Source: Panulirus ornatus
Lineage: Eukaryota; Arthropoda; Malacostraca; Decapoda; Palinuridae
DNA length: 64,000 nucleotides
Assembly (NCBI RefSeq): GCF_036320965.1
Contig: NC_092228.1
Location: 14,653,307 to 14,717,306, forward strand
Direction: 5' to 3'
Positions 35,447 to 47,464 of this stretch are shown here, one piece after another. A model generated the notes under the pieces. The model was not told the origin of the DNA. It did no database searches and saw only the letters and a list, made by a program, of their open reading frames with translations. Position 1 is the stretch's first letter; each line of letters begins with the position of its first letter. The position numbers were made by a program, and so were the translations under genes.

Positions 35447-35727
35447 GCAATAGCTGTCAGACACAAGTGTGAGGAACGGTAGGGTACAAAACACTGTACC
35501 CTGAGAGACAATGTTACAAAATTATAGATCCTGTATCTTCCTACGTCAGGCTTTACGTGTTATCAGTCCAAAGGCATATTGGTCAGACCTCTTTTACCAT
35601 GTCTGTGTAAATAACATTATGCTTCTTCCCCTGAAACGCCAGTAGGATCTCTTGATCGTACTGGGGGCAGCTGTGAAGAACAGGATCGCCTGGCACCAGC
35701 CCGCTGCGTCTCCGGATGTGTAGGCTG
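35447..35727 (-). mobile_element. degenerate LINE, N-terminal half of the RT palm
   Basis: Minus strand from 35727 reads 'LHIRRRSGLVPGDPVLHSC' then 'PQYDQEILLAFQGKKHNVIY' then 'TDMVKEV'. This follows the QHGFxPGRSCLxQLLxxxDxIxxALExGxxVDVIYxDxxKAFD block of CR1/jockey RTs, including the first catalytic-site aspartate in 'YTDM'. Downstream 'LITRKA' and 'FCNIVSQGTVFCTLPFLTLV' (about 35575-35455) match the FLTxRKQ and SGVPQGTVLGPLLFLxxV segments. The copy fades before the second catalytic box. It complements the 31.1-31.9 kb copy, which starts just after that box, but 3.6 kb separates them and I would not join them. Confidence 0.85.
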
Positions 35728-36142
35728 CTCTGGCTCCACATATACGGTGATCCTTTTTCCCTAATTTACACACAGTGGAGAGAGCCTGACAGTCACGGCC
35801 AACACAACACGTCCACTCCTTCCTCCTATGTGCGACAGAGCGCCGCCCGTCGCCTCCATGACCAGAATAATTAACATCACCTCACAAAACACTTCATCCT
35901 CCCCTTTTCCTCCCGTCTACATACCCGCTAACACAGTACACACCTCTGTACCACACATGTCACCACCACCACCACCACGACAGGTGTTCTCCCCCTTCCT
36001 CACCTCTTCTCCCCCCCCCCAAAAAAAAAGTATTTCATTGAAGCAGTATATTCAAAATTACTCTGCCCTACTTCATAACTCCAGGCTCTCTTTCAAAGGC
36101 TCAGTAAACAGCGCCTACCGCCGAGACTTGGGTGATCTCGCC
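35728..36142. other. unassigned sequence
   Basis: C-rich; part of a 212-codon plus-strand frame that runs through the CA microsatellite and 28-bp repeat to 36466. That frame is repeat-driven. Confidence 0.45.
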
Positions 36143-36189
36143 ACACACGCACACACACACACACACGCACACACACACACATACACACA
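36143..36189. repeat. (CA)n microsatellite
   Basis: About 22 CA units with CG and TA interruptions. Confidence 0.94.
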
Positions 36190-36350
36190 ATCTTGGCAGC
36201 TGCAAACACCTGTTTACTTTTTCAAGCTGTTACCCACACTGTGGTGTGTTCCAACCACCTCCGTCAACCACCTCGCTGCATGTATGTCCTTATCTTCCCC
36301 CCACCAATGCTGCGGACTGATGCTTGAGACCAACGAACACATGCCATGGT

Positions 36351-36460
36351 TTACGTATACCTTACAGTATAGTGTGGCTTACGTGTACCTTACAGTATAC
36401 TGTGGCTTACGTGTACCTTACAGTATAGTGTGGCTTACGTACACCTTACAGTATACTGTA
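36351..36460. repeat. 28-bp tandem repeat, about 4 copies
   Basis: Unit contains 'ttacgtgtaccttacagtat' and alternates 'agtgtggc' with 'actgtggc', so odd and even copies differ. Confidence 0.93.
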
Positions 36461-36542
36461 CACTAAGATGGTCTCTCGCAGGATCTTCTACCTTCACTGT
36501 ACAGATGCCTCCAGTGTAATCTAATTCGACCAAAATCTTACT

Positions 36543-36544
<2 letters not shown>

Positions 36545-36585
<41 letters not shown>
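36545..36585. repeat. (AAT)n microsatellite
   Basis: About 13 AAT units. Confidence 0.96.
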
Positions 36586-36586
<1 letters not shown>

Positions 36587-38637
36587 CAACTCTGTATAAC
36601 GACCTTTTACCTATTCTAATATTTTCTTAACACCCATCACATTTTCTACTCACAAATAAAACCAGTTCTGGTGATGGCGGCCACGAAGGATGATATCTTC
36701 TCAGGCTGTGAGGCGCCCTTGTTACCTTTTCTGGGAACCGGCTAATGCCTTGGCTTTATCATTAATTACTATGGGGGAGCAACATTACCAGGGGCCACTT
36801 TAAGCTGTCCCAGTGCGTTGTGAATATTCTACAGCCGATCACGAACTGCGGGGACTCAAATAATTCATTCACTCAAGTCACCATTACTTGGTTAAATCAA
36901 ACATCACTGTGTGATTTTGGGATTGTGTAATAAATAACCTTAAATTCATTGACTCTGATCCCCTGGCAATGAATTGATCCAGTAACGACACAGTGGGTTA
37001 ACTACAAACGTGCGGGGGGGAGGTTATGTGTGGTGTGGAGGATCATGCTACAGTGGAGTGAGGTCGCTCCTGGGTGGAGGAGGGGTGACCATAAGCATGA
37101 GTGTGTGTGAGGGGAGGAGGAGGAGGAGGCAATGCAACGGACTGGAGATAGCTGGACGCCTCCCTCTCGCCCACACCCAGCACAGTGAGGTTTTACGCAG
37201 TACCCACAGAGACCCGGTAACACCTATACGATACAAGGGATGATTCTAAAGTCCAAACTCAAGAGACAACGTTCAATATTGACGACCTTCGGTTCTACGA
37301 GCGTTCTGGCTGAATGGCGTGTCATGGGAGGCAATGTGAACACCTGATGCAATTAATAAGAACGTGAACAGTAAATTCTGAGTGTGAATCATGATTTTTT
37401 TTTCGTATATAAAACCAGTACGTGTTTTTATATAACAGTATGAACTGCATGACCAAATTGGTGACTGTACAAACCAACACATTCTATAAAGTCTCTGTGG
37501 ATTAAAAACACACGCACTTTCTTCTTGACGTAAATAATTTCTAAAACAATAAAAATGATGACCATCTATTTCTTTTCGTTAACGATAATTTAATCATGTG
37601 TCATTCAAAAACATCTTGATCCATTCAATACACTTCAGGAGCAAAAAAAAAAATCTACAAAAGAAAATGCTTTTATTATGACATTATCTCACTATAATCA
37701 GACGGTAAAATCAACCCAATAATTTGAGGGTGAAACTATGGCGAGAGCTGGCCAGTGCGACCCAGCAGGAGAGAGGAGCCCCGGCAACAGCCAGGCCTGG
37801 GTCGCCTGCAGGAGGAGGAGCCAACCCGGAGCCCACAACAATATGATGGCCAGGGGAGCGTGTGCACACATGACAACCCCCACATTACCGGCCATCAGCC
37901 TCCCTCACTCCACCCCTACCATTCCCTCCCCTTTCCCCACGTGGCTCCCATACCTCAATGTTCAACCCATAACCCCTTTAATATAACCAATTCCCAAAGT
38001 CCTCCACTACACCCCACATGGCGAGCATCCCTGATCGTTTCCACACATTCAATCACGACCAACCCACCCCCCACGGTATCTTTCATACGCATCCCTTCCT
38101 CTTCCCTACCAGCGGCTTCCTCATGACTACCTCTCCATGACGTCTCAACCCACGTCTTCATACATCTCCTGAGAAAGGACGCTCCTCACTCATGGCGGAG
38201 GCCTTCCCCTGCAGCAGCCTCCACCACCAGCGCTCATGCACACACGACCTCACAATGGAGCACTCGCCCCGGGATCTCCTCCTCTTCTCCTTTCCTTCTC
38301 TCTCTCTCTTTTCCTATCCTTCTCTCCCCCGACCACATTCCCAAAAAGCCCTCCAGCAAACCCTTCCTCAAGTCCTCCAGCCCCCCCAGAACCTTTCCCT
38401 TCCCTCCGGTCAACAATCATGAAATATTTTCGTGGCTTTATCTCCAGCCACCACACAGCACCTTCCAAACTTCCCGTCCCCACTCTATCCCACGTACCCT
38501 CACTGACCTCCCACCAACCTCCTCAATAATTGAGTGACGTTCTAAATCACTTAGGAAACAATTAGCAACTGGTACGTGTTCAAGCCTTCACTTGTACAGT
38601 GACACCACATGTAAGATACAACATTTTTCTTTTTTAA
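36586..38637. other. unassigned sequence
   Basis: Two kb with no tandem repeat or recognised element. 37.2-37.7 kb is A/T-rich and 37.7-38.5 kb C-rich. Overlapping frames of 60-123 codons lack recognisable domains. Confidence 0.45.
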
Positions 38638-38830
38638 TCATGGCCTATAACTGGAGTTACCTAGATATCTCATTCTTTCGCACTTGGCAAGACACTGTGA
38701 GTCTGATCTTTCGACATCTCTTCGCGATACACACGTGTACGTGCATTCTGGTGTCCTCGGCACACAGCATCTTGCTCCTCTGCTGGTCACTTACTCTGTC
38801 CGCGGCCAGGGATAGTATACTCATACATAC
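38638..38830 (-). mobile_element. LINE RT catalytic-box remnant
   Basis: An unbroken minus-strand frame reads 'DRVSDQQRSKM' then 'LCAEDTRMHVYTCVSRRDVE' then 'RSDSQCLAKCERMR'. This fits the RLFADDTKxxxxVxSxxDxERLQSDLxKLxEW block of CR1-like RTs, with the catalytic F-A-D-D changed to C-A-E-D. The plus-strand 94-codon frame at 38592-38876 is its shadow. I could not extend it in either direction, so it is a short fragment. Confidence 0.7.
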
Positions 38831-39569
38831 CCTTCACAAATTAGCTGGTCACGTCCACTGTAGAGCTAACTATTAATCAGTGAAGTCCTAAACTGCGCGG
38901 CCTTTTGTGTTCTTAATACCTGTTCGTTGTAAGATGAACAGTTTCGGGTCCCGTATGCTGACAGTGTTTTCTCTCACTGTATTCATGACACTCTATGATT
39001 TTTCGAGGAAGTACTTTTGTATGGTCCTCAACGCCACTGATTCTAGTCATGAAAATAATTTTCAGTGTGGTCTGGGGTGCCAATTCCTCCAAGGATTTCT
39101 CCTTGTGTAATTTGAGAGCTACAGAGAACTGTGAATGATCGTTAGACACATCATAACCACCCACACTGGAGGTCACGGTCAAATCATCATCCTTTCACAC
39201 TGCTTGACTACTCGTTGACTTAACATAGTTATCGAGACTATCGTTCCTCCCTAACCATACCTCACTATGGCGGAGACAAGCCACAACCAGCAGCCTTCAT
39301 CATCCATCACAAGGCAGTATTAATATACTCACATCTGCATGTGATCAACGCTACTCTGTAGATGCGGCAGAGGGTTTCGTGTGAAGACGACCACAAGGAG
39401 GTAAACTCACCACTGGGAAACACCAAGTAACTTACCACTGCCAAAATCGCAACATACAGCGAGTGGCACTAAAAAGAGATGAACGTCGACTTAGAAAGAG
39501 CGAGTGTGGCGCCTCCCAGCTCCAACAGCCATAGCAATGAGGCAGAGAAGTTCAATGAAACGACTGAGG

Positions 39570-39574
<5 letters not shown>
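38831..39574. other. unassigned sequence
   Basis: A minus-strand 90-codon frame (38913-39182) lies upstream of the RT fragment in its orientation but matches no RT segment I know. Confidence 0.4.

Positions 39575-39664
<90 letters not shown>
39575..39664. repeat. (GA)n microsatellite
   Basis: About 44 GA units. Confidence 0.97.
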
Positions 39665-39665
<1 letters not shown>

Positions 39666-40689
39666 ACTATATCCTCATAGTGCGTCAACAACTGACTGGG
39701 CTTCGAAAACCCGTCGATGAACAGAGTTAGGGGAAAAAAAAAATCCCCGCGCTCTCCTTCTTCCCCTTTGGAAACAATTCCCTCACGCGATATTTCAAGA
39801 AGACTCCAGACTTTGAGAAATGTTGCCGTGACGTCGGACACAAGCCGAGCACCGGCATGTCTCATCCCACCCGTCGTGGCGATGATGCAGGGCTTCGCAC
39901 TGCCTCATAACACCACCACACACTAATCTTGATACATCCCGGACTCAGCCAGGTCTTAAAAACCTTTAGGATGAGAAGCCGGTCCACCTCACCAGGGTAT
40001 TATACCCAGGCTGTGGGCGGGCCAAGGGAGCGCAGGCAGCCAACTACTGCAGACGTGTTCGCCTGGGGAGGGTCAGGTCGTGGCCTCCACGTCTTCCTCG
40101 CCACCCCCCCCCCCCCCACACACACACACTAGGTCAAGATCCTTACGCATAACTCACAGGCCTACAACAACGGCCTCGATCACTGCGATGCACGCAGCGC
40201 CACGCACGACTTCCCCCAAAACCAATTACCTTCCTGGACCCGTCCAGCAACCCCCAACACGTGCTCCAGGTCAGCCTTCATGACCCACCACCGTCAGATC
40301 TCGCTGCCACACCACCGAACAGCCGACCAACCTTACCTGCAAAACACACAAAAAAAATGTACGTTAGTACTGAAAAGCGTACACGATGCAAATAAAATAT
40401 AGAATTTGTAAAAAAAATAAAAGCAAAAATAACACAGAGCTCACAGTGCTTCGCTCTGGGATTTTGTTATCGCTTGGCAAGGTGCAAGCAAGCAGCGCTG
40501 GTAGGAGCAGATGTGACACTAGCGAATGGTTAGGTTTTCTCAAGTACCATGTACCATTCTGGCCACAGCTCGACACACTCCTACCATCCATATACTGCCA
40601 GGGACAACACCATTTTCTATTTCATTATACTATAAATATGGCTCCTAATACTGAGGTGAATAATTCCTTGAGCATGATGGCATATTACC
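39665..40689. other. unassigned sequence
   Basis: C15 and short CA tract near 40105-40129; A-rich spacer around 40350-40430. Nothing recognised. Confidence 0.45.
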
Positions 40690-40800
40690 ACCCCCTGAGC
40701 ACGAAGGTGCGACCCTAGGCCATGATGACCTGGCCCACTGACCTGACCCTTTAGCGCCATCACGTCCATCGGTCGTACCGTCTTCGTGGTCAAGAGTTTA
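40690..40800. repeat. dispersed short repeat ('gacctgaccctt' family)
   Basis: 'gacctgacccttta' at 40740-40753. 'gagcacgaaggtgcgaccct' upstream is the reverse complement of the 21-bp array unit at 22.9 kb, and 'ggtcgtaccgtcttcgtggt' follows. Confidence 0.6.
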
Positions 40801-41093
40801 AAGTGTGGAGAACTCAACCAATACAGCGACAAAAAGTGGCTCAGTGCCTCCCCGGTGCCGCTATCATACAGACACCAGTCAACTCCCACACTCACCAAGA
40901 AAGAAATCAAATGTTCTTCATTCTCACACACACACACTTCAGAACAGATTTACATAAGCAATATATACAAAAAAAAAAGGGCATTTACGTCTGCAGTACT
41001 ACAATCAGAAGCTCAGTTCATGACTTTGAGGCAATAGGCATTTACAACTACGTTTGATTTACAGAGGCCTCCTTTCCCCGCAGACCTCTCGAC

Positions 41094-41114
41094 ATGTGTG
41101 TGTGTGTGTGTGTG
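41094..41114. repeat. (GT)n microsatellite
   Basis: About ten GT units. Confidence 0.9.
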
Positions 41115-41312
41115 AGGATGCAGGGGTGTGTTGGGGGAGCAGTAGCCAGCACAGTACCGCAGCGGTCGTGGTGCAGGTGCCACCTGACCCGGGGCAGTAT
41201 GTGCTCCCGATATAGCGAGCACCAGGGGAGCGTGGTGCGCCGCTGGCTATAATTACCCACCTACTCTTGCTTACCTCGCAATAATATTAAGTCTGGCCGA
41301 CAGTACTGTGGC

Positions 41313-41318
<6 letters not shown>

Positions 41319-41347
<29 letters not shown>
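41319..41347. repeat. (CA)n microsatellite
   Basis: About 14 CA units. Confidence 0.93.
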
Positions 41348-41548
41348 CGCTCACCTTAATGCACACACACACAAACCATCCGTCATCTGTCTATGAAAAT
41401 TGGTCAAATAACATCTAAGTTAAGGGGAAGCTAGAGATAACTGACACCTTATGAGTGGAAAGATGGATGACAGTCAGGGGGTGAGGAGGAGGGGCGTTCC
41501 TGGAAACCCTCCCCCAGTTCTGACAATACCCGTTAGGGTGTATTCCTG

Positions 41549-41549
<1 letters not shown>

Positions 41550-41582
<33 letters not shown>
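41550..41582. repeat. (CA)n microsatellite
   Basis: About 16 CA units. Confidence 0.95.
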
Positions 41583-41584
<2 letters not shown>

Positions 41585-41786
41585 GCTCCTCCACGAGCCT
41601 TGGTTCTGTAAAACCTCTCACACATTAAATATCAACACAATTTATTTCTGGCGGAGATAATTATATTTTCAACTTGACTTTTGTTTGCTTCGCATGACAA
41701 GAGCAGTTACGGAGACTAATATGTATTCGTAAATGCGAGACTTTTATCTCACATTACTGAATATTATAAGGAATGATAAGACAGAA

Positions 41787-42043
41787 AAACTAGCGCGTTC
41801 TAATTGTCCCTAAAACTAGCGCGTTCTAATGATGTCCCTAAAACTAGCGCGTTCTAATGATGTCCCTAAAACTAGCGCGTCCTAATTATGTCCCTAAAAC
41901 TAGCGCGTTCTAGTAATGTCCCTAAAACTAGCAAAACTAGCGCGTTCTAATGATGTCCCTAAAACCAGCGCGTCCTAATAATGTCCCGACAACCAGAGCG
42001 TCTTTACAATGTCCCTAAAACTAGTGCGTCCTGGTAATGTCCC
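41787..42043. repeat. 28-bp minisatellite, about 9 copies
   Basis: Each unit has 'aaaactagcgcgttctaat' followed by 'gatgtccct'. Variants include tc for tt and 'aaaccagcgcg', a 13-bp internal duplication near 41930, and decay into 'ctagtgcgtcctgg' at the right edge. It ends about 85 bp before the next, unrelated array. Confidence 0.96.
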
Positions 42044-42126
42044 TGAGCTGGCTGACTTGGGGCGATGGCGCCTCACGGCGTCGTCCATCTCCAACAAGCC
42101 GCTCCGGCACGTCTACCTCTGATCGA

Positions 42127-43206
42127 CCCGTCCACCATCCACGTACCCGTCCACCATCCACGTACCAGTCCACCATCCACGTACCCGTCCACCATCCACG
42201 TACCCGTCCACCATCCACGTACCCGTCCACAATCCACGTACCCGTCCACCATCCACGGACCAGGTCCACCATCCACGTACCCGTCCACCATCCACGTACC
42301 CGTCCACCATCCACGTACCCGTCCACCATCCACGGACCAGGTCCACCATCCACGTACCCGTCCACCATCCACGTACCCGTCCACCATCCACGTACCCGTC
42401 CACCATCCACGGACCAGGTCCACCATCCACGTACCCGTCCACCATCCACGGACCAGGTCCACCATCCACGTACCCGTCCACCATCCACGGACCAGGTCCA
42501 CCATCCACGTACCCGTCCACCATCCACGTACCCATCCACCATCCACGTACCCGTCCACCATCCACGTACCCGTCCACAATCCACGTACCCGTCCACCATC
42601 CACGGACCAGGTCCACCATCCACGGACCCGTCCACCATCCACGTACCCGTCCACCATCCACGTACCCGTCCACCATCCACGGACCAGGTCCACCATCCAC
42701 GTACCCGTCCACCATCCACGTACCCGTCCACCATCCACGTACCCGTCCACCATCCACGGACCAGGTCCACCATCCACGTACCCGTCCACCATCCACGTAC
42801 CCGTCCACCATCCACGTACCCGTCCACCATCCACGTACCCGTCCATCATCCACGTACCCGTCCACCATCCACGTACCCGTCCACCATCCACGTACCCGTC
42901 CACCATCCACGTACCCGTCCACCATCCACGGACCAGGTCCACCATCCACGTACCAGGTCCACCATCCACGTACCCGTCCACCATCCACGGACCAGGTCCA
43001 CCATCCACGTACCCGTCCACCATCCACGTACCCGTCCACCATCCACGTACCCGTCCACCATCCACGGACCAGGTCCACCATCCACGTACCCGTCCACCAT
43101 CCACGTACCCGTCCACCATCCACGTACTCGTCCACCATCCACGTACCCGTCCACCATCCACGTACCCGTCCACCATCCACGTACCCGTCCACCATCCACG
43201 TACGTA
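42127..43206. repeat. 19/20-bp minisatellite, about 56 copies, higher-order pattern
   Basis: Type A unit 'ccaccatccacgtacccgt' (19 bp) alternates irregularly with type B 'ccaccatccacggaccaggt' (20 bp, about 11 copies). AAAB blocks recur, and a rare 'ccacaatcc' unit directly precedes B at both 42230 and 42570, indicating block duplication. Neither unit has a stop in the phases used, so long frames (376-437 codons) open in four overlapping phases on both strands. A 19-residue period with no Met/stop constraint and equal openness on both strands argues against a protein. Confidence 0.98.
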
Positions 43207-43577
43207 CAGACCGTACTGCAAGCTGAGGGATATCCATTTTCATAAACGTTTGGTCATCATCTTAAGGGACCAAAATCCCCACCCAGACAACGCGGTGACT
43301 AATCAAGCAACAGAGGGGAATTACCACATTAACTTTCACCTAAAGGAATTAAAGGTATATTACCACGCAACTTTTTGAAATAAACGAAGTTTGTTTAACC
43401 TGGAGAAGAGCGAGAGAGTCATTCTTGTCTCCCAGTCACCGAATGTGAAGGCCAAAACCCCTCACTTGGTAACCAGGGTCACCACTTGAATTCTTAAGAG
43501 AGAGAGAGGTCCTCCCCCTGGAAATTTACACAACAAACTGATAATAGTGATTAAGAACACGGAGAGTAACAGGAGAG

Positions 43578-43579
<2 letters not shown>
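43207..43579. other. unassigned sequence
   Basis: Unique flank of the array; nothing recognised. Confidence 0.45.

Positions 43580-43622
<43 letters not shown>
43580..43622. repeat. (GT)n microsatellite
   Basis: About 21 GT units. Confidence 0.97.
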
Positions 43623-43626
<4 letters not shown>

Positions 43627-44399
43627 GAGCCAGCGGGGGGGGGGCCAGACAATACATCAAGCTGGGCAGCGGAAGTAAGCAGCCGTGCCAACACACATTC
43701 CTAGGCCGCCACCTGCTACTCCCAGACACTGTTGCCCTCGGCTCAAGACCAACAACCCTATACCCCACCACCACCACCACACCACCACCGCTCGTACAAC
43801 ACGATCCCATTAAAAGTGTAAATACAATTAGAATTCTTTGGGTTCGTCGGCCGAGAATATACGAGGAAAACATTTCCTTGAAAACTGAACGGTCCGTAGG
43901 ATAAGCCGCGAGCCCTTGTGGGTACCAATCCGTGAGGTCTTTGGAGAGGAACCTTTCATCCCACTGAACAAAACGACTCGTCCCTCCAGCAGGATCCCCT
44001 CCTCTCTGACCTAACCCCCTTAAAGGACCAGGCCATCAGCAACCAAAGACCACAATCGCCATGCTGAAGACCATCATCATGAACCTTCATGGATATGAGA
44101 AAACGTCCTCGAGATGAAAATTATACATCATCATGAACCCGAGTGACTGCATCACCCTCACAAATGTCACCAACACCTCCATGCAAAAATTCCTGACAGG
44201 GTACACCATCACTTTGCTGGTTGCTGGGTACGCCACCACCAACCAAGGTACACGTACCGTAAACATGATAAACTTCCTGTATCATCAGACGAGACTAATT
44301 CATACAAAAAGAATACGACGAAGTTACAGTTGACGAAGACTACAGGAGCAAGGCAGTACAGGCGACCGTGGGAGTGTGATGTGTGATCAATGTACTGAA
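43623..44399. other. unassigned sequence
   Basis: No repeats beyond a short (CCA)n near 43766; no domain seen. Confidence 0.45.
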
Positions 44400-44640
44400 T
44401 ACGTAAGGCCCCTCAGCCCTCCTCTGTAACCTAACTCATGTATTATTCTACTCTCCATAGAAACAGGTGCTGAGCCATCGAGAACTGTGTTTGTATCCGT
44501 AGACTGAACACATGGGGCCCTCTACCCACCTCTGTAACTTACCTCAGACTAACCTACATTTGTACAGCTTTACAAACACGGTTACCGAGTGCTGGTAATG
44601 TCTTGCCCACGCCACAGCATGTGGCCTGGTTTAAAAAATG
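44400..44640. repeat. imperfect duplication plus 'ccacgccacagcat' dispersed core
   Basis: 'cctctgtaacctaact' (about 44423) recurs as 'cctctgtaacttacct' (about 44530). 'gctggtaatgtcttgcccac' plus 'gccacagcat' at 44592-44623 matches the locus at 34.8 kb. Confidence 0.55.
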
Positions 44641-44782
44641 TGATTATATTAAAGTATACAATTAGGAGACAAGGTGTGCGAGGAGACCCTATGTTTGGAT
44701 AGTGAGTTGTCGTGGTAGAACCTACAGCTGCAGGGGATGACTATAACCACCTACACACATCAGGTGTTCGTGTACAACCTCC

Positions 44783-44901
44783 ACTCCCTGTGTTCCTGGC
44801 CACACACTCTCCTCACCCCACACACACCATCTCCTCACCGCGCACTCCCTGTGTTCCTGGCCACACACTCTCCTCACCCCACACATACCATCTCCTCACC
44901 G

Positions 44902-44938
<37 letters not shown>
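44783..44938. repeat. 61-bp tandem duplication leading into (CA)n
   Basis: 'actccctgtgttcctggcca' starts at 44783 and 44844. The second copy ends in about 17 CA units (44904-44938). The two copies differ at only a few bases. Confidence 0.92.
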
Positions 44939-44940
<2 letters not shown>

Positions 44941-45938
44941 CACCACCACCACTGATCCTAAACACACACCCTCACGTATCTTGATCGTTCTGTCTTATAC
45001 CTGTTCATGTGGCTGCTTACATTACCATGTCGTTGTCTTCGAGTCTTCCCCATCTTCATGTCTCGCAGTACATCCTCAACCTCAAAGACTCATTCTCTGG
45101 CTTGTGCACCAAAGAGTCTCATTATTTTGGAAAAGGAAAACGACACGATGACAAAATGTTGTCTTTAATATTCAGTTTCTACCTTGAAACTGTTAGTTCC
45201 TCACAAGCAACGAGTAAGAGGCATTTTAGCGGAGCTCATTTTTTCCTCTTTTTATTTGCACAGCTTTTCGCTCCTCGCGTACTGATCAATGCTGATGAAA
45301 ATCTATCAAATATATGCTCAGTGCTTTCCGGCGTCACTTCTTTGAGAAGAATCTTGAGGCAAGACTGCAAATCCATTCCTTCTGCTGTACTGATATCTAT
45401 ATCATCGTTCCGACTTATTTCTGTCATCATTTCTCTTCCTCGGATGTGTTTCGTTGCCGTATTAACACTCTCGATACGAGAGATGAGGCAGATTATGAGG
45501 GAGGTGAGGTGAGGTGAAGTGGTAGTAACATGAGGTAGGTTATGCGGGAGGGAGAGGAGAGGCGGAGGTGGGGTGTCTGTGTTGTTGACCCTAATTAAAA
45601 GAGAGGATTAAGCAAGCTTCTCCAGTAGGCACCGACCAGGTCACCTGACGGGGATACACATGTACACATACTGGCAACAGTGCTTACTCACAAGGGAAGC
45701 CTGACTCTAAGGTCAATCTGCCTCAGTAAGGAGCTGCCATTTATACCAAAGCCGAGGTATATTAAACGTATGTAGAGCTAATCGAAGCCTCCAACAAATA
45801 TACATCTTACTGTTATACACGAAATCTCACAAATCGAGAAAAAAAGAGTTGAGAATCGCAAATGCGTATGATAACTATAGAGTTAAATTATATTACGTTT
45901 GGGTCTGGACCCTGAGTTCAGAAAGTCGGCCAGCACTT

Positions 45939-45939
<1 letters not shown>
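44939..45939. other. unassigned sequence
   Basis: A minus-strand open stretch of about 80 codons (45480-45236) has protein-like, non-repetitive composition. I recognise no family. Confidence 0.4.

Positions 45940-46032
<93 letters not shown>
45940..46032. repeat. (GA)n microsatellite
   Basis: About 46 GA units, one of the longest uninterrupted runs here. Confidence 0.97.
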
Positions 46033-46035
<3 letters not shown>

Positions 46036-47464
46036 TAGCAAAACTTACTAATTATCGGTTCATAATAAAACGAGATTAAATCCTTGCTAATGCGCCAGCA
46101 TTTCCTCCCCCTTCTATTCAGTTCTTCAAATAATTACAGGGAAAGTGTGTGGGACGCAAGTCAGATTAACATACAGTTCTATTGTTCTTTGACGACATTT
46201 TCTTTTCCGTTCGTATCATTTCGCTTTTTTTTTTTTGATGCCCAACTTTCGACCGAGCATAAATGTCACAGGCGAGCTCTGGTTACCAAGGGTGTAGGGT
46301 GTGTTTTTGTGTGTTCCTTTCGTGGTGTCTGATGCACGTGAACACGTCTCGCGTTCAGACCACCCACTTCCTCCAACACCCTTCCATCAGTTTACCATAC
46401 CATCCCTTGACCAAGCCGTACGCAGACAATGCCAAACAACCCATTCAATTTCACGTCAGAAGGCTGATTATCTAAGTGTAGGGAGACAATGCGTCGACCC
46501 TACCAAACTGTTTGCCATATTATTTTTTTTTCCCCCCATATCCCAGCTGCTCCCTCGCCACTTCATCCGTGGGAATGTTGGAGGCCTGCGCACAAAATTC
46601 CTCGCTATTTCTTTACTCTTTTTTAACCAGCCATCACGTGAAACACACACACACACACACACACATATATGAACTGCTGCATATTCACCGAACTTTACGA
46701 GATGGATCAGGTGACGGGTTTTTTTTGTGTGTGTCTCAACTACAAGTTACGATCCCGAGAAGTTGCGACGGCTATGATACCGACGGACATTATCCTCCTG
46801 GAGGTCTGGGCATAGTGGCCCTCGTTGTCACAGGAGGAGGAGGAGGAGGGTGGGCTGGACCGCAGCGCAGCCACGACTCTTAACAGCCTGCTGCCCTACT
46901 TTCTCCCCGAGGGTAGTGCCTCTGGAGGCAGCCAGCGCCCTGCTGCTGCTGCTGCTGCTGCCTCGCCACTTTGCTAATTACGTTGCAGCGGGCGGGCGGG
47001 CTGTGCGAGTGTGTGTGTGTGGTGTGTGTGGCCTTGAGCCGCCCAACCTGACTGTTCTGTGTCAATTTCTGCTGACCAGCCCAGCCCTTCCCTCGCCGCT
47101 CCCTGGCGTTTCATAACTTACCCTGCTCCCGTGCATGGCTCTCCTCGTTACGTCCCCCTCACTAGCCTCACTCATCATCTGGTCCTCTGCCTCCCTCACA
47201 ACTGTGAGCCACGTGCCTCCGGCTGTCACCCAGATAGATACATAACAGAGGACCCCGCCTCCGACATTACAGCATGTGTTTGTGCTGATGACCATCACAG
47301 AAGCCATCAATAACTTAGGGACTGACACGTCCCACATCTGCGCCAATAGACACCATTAAAACAGAGGGAGGGTGATGAAACATTGAGCATATAGAGCGCC
47401 CGACCATCTATTGTTTCTTCATGAATAATTGTATTCCAACTGATCCTTATTCTTTTAAAACATT
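46033..47464. other. unassigned sequence with (CA)n at 46643-46665
   Basis: Also short (GGA)n near 46832 and (CTG)n near 46941. Frames up to 123 codons, no domains. Confidence 0.45.

Noticed and set aside
42021..43378. Open frames of 269-437 codons on both strands
   Set aside because: All are driven by the 19/20-bp minisatellite; equally open in four phases, with a 19-residue period.
45236..45480. Minus-strand stretch of about 80 codons with protein-like composition
   Set aside because: No recognised family, splice structure or start context; could be an exon or transposon piece but cannot be supported.
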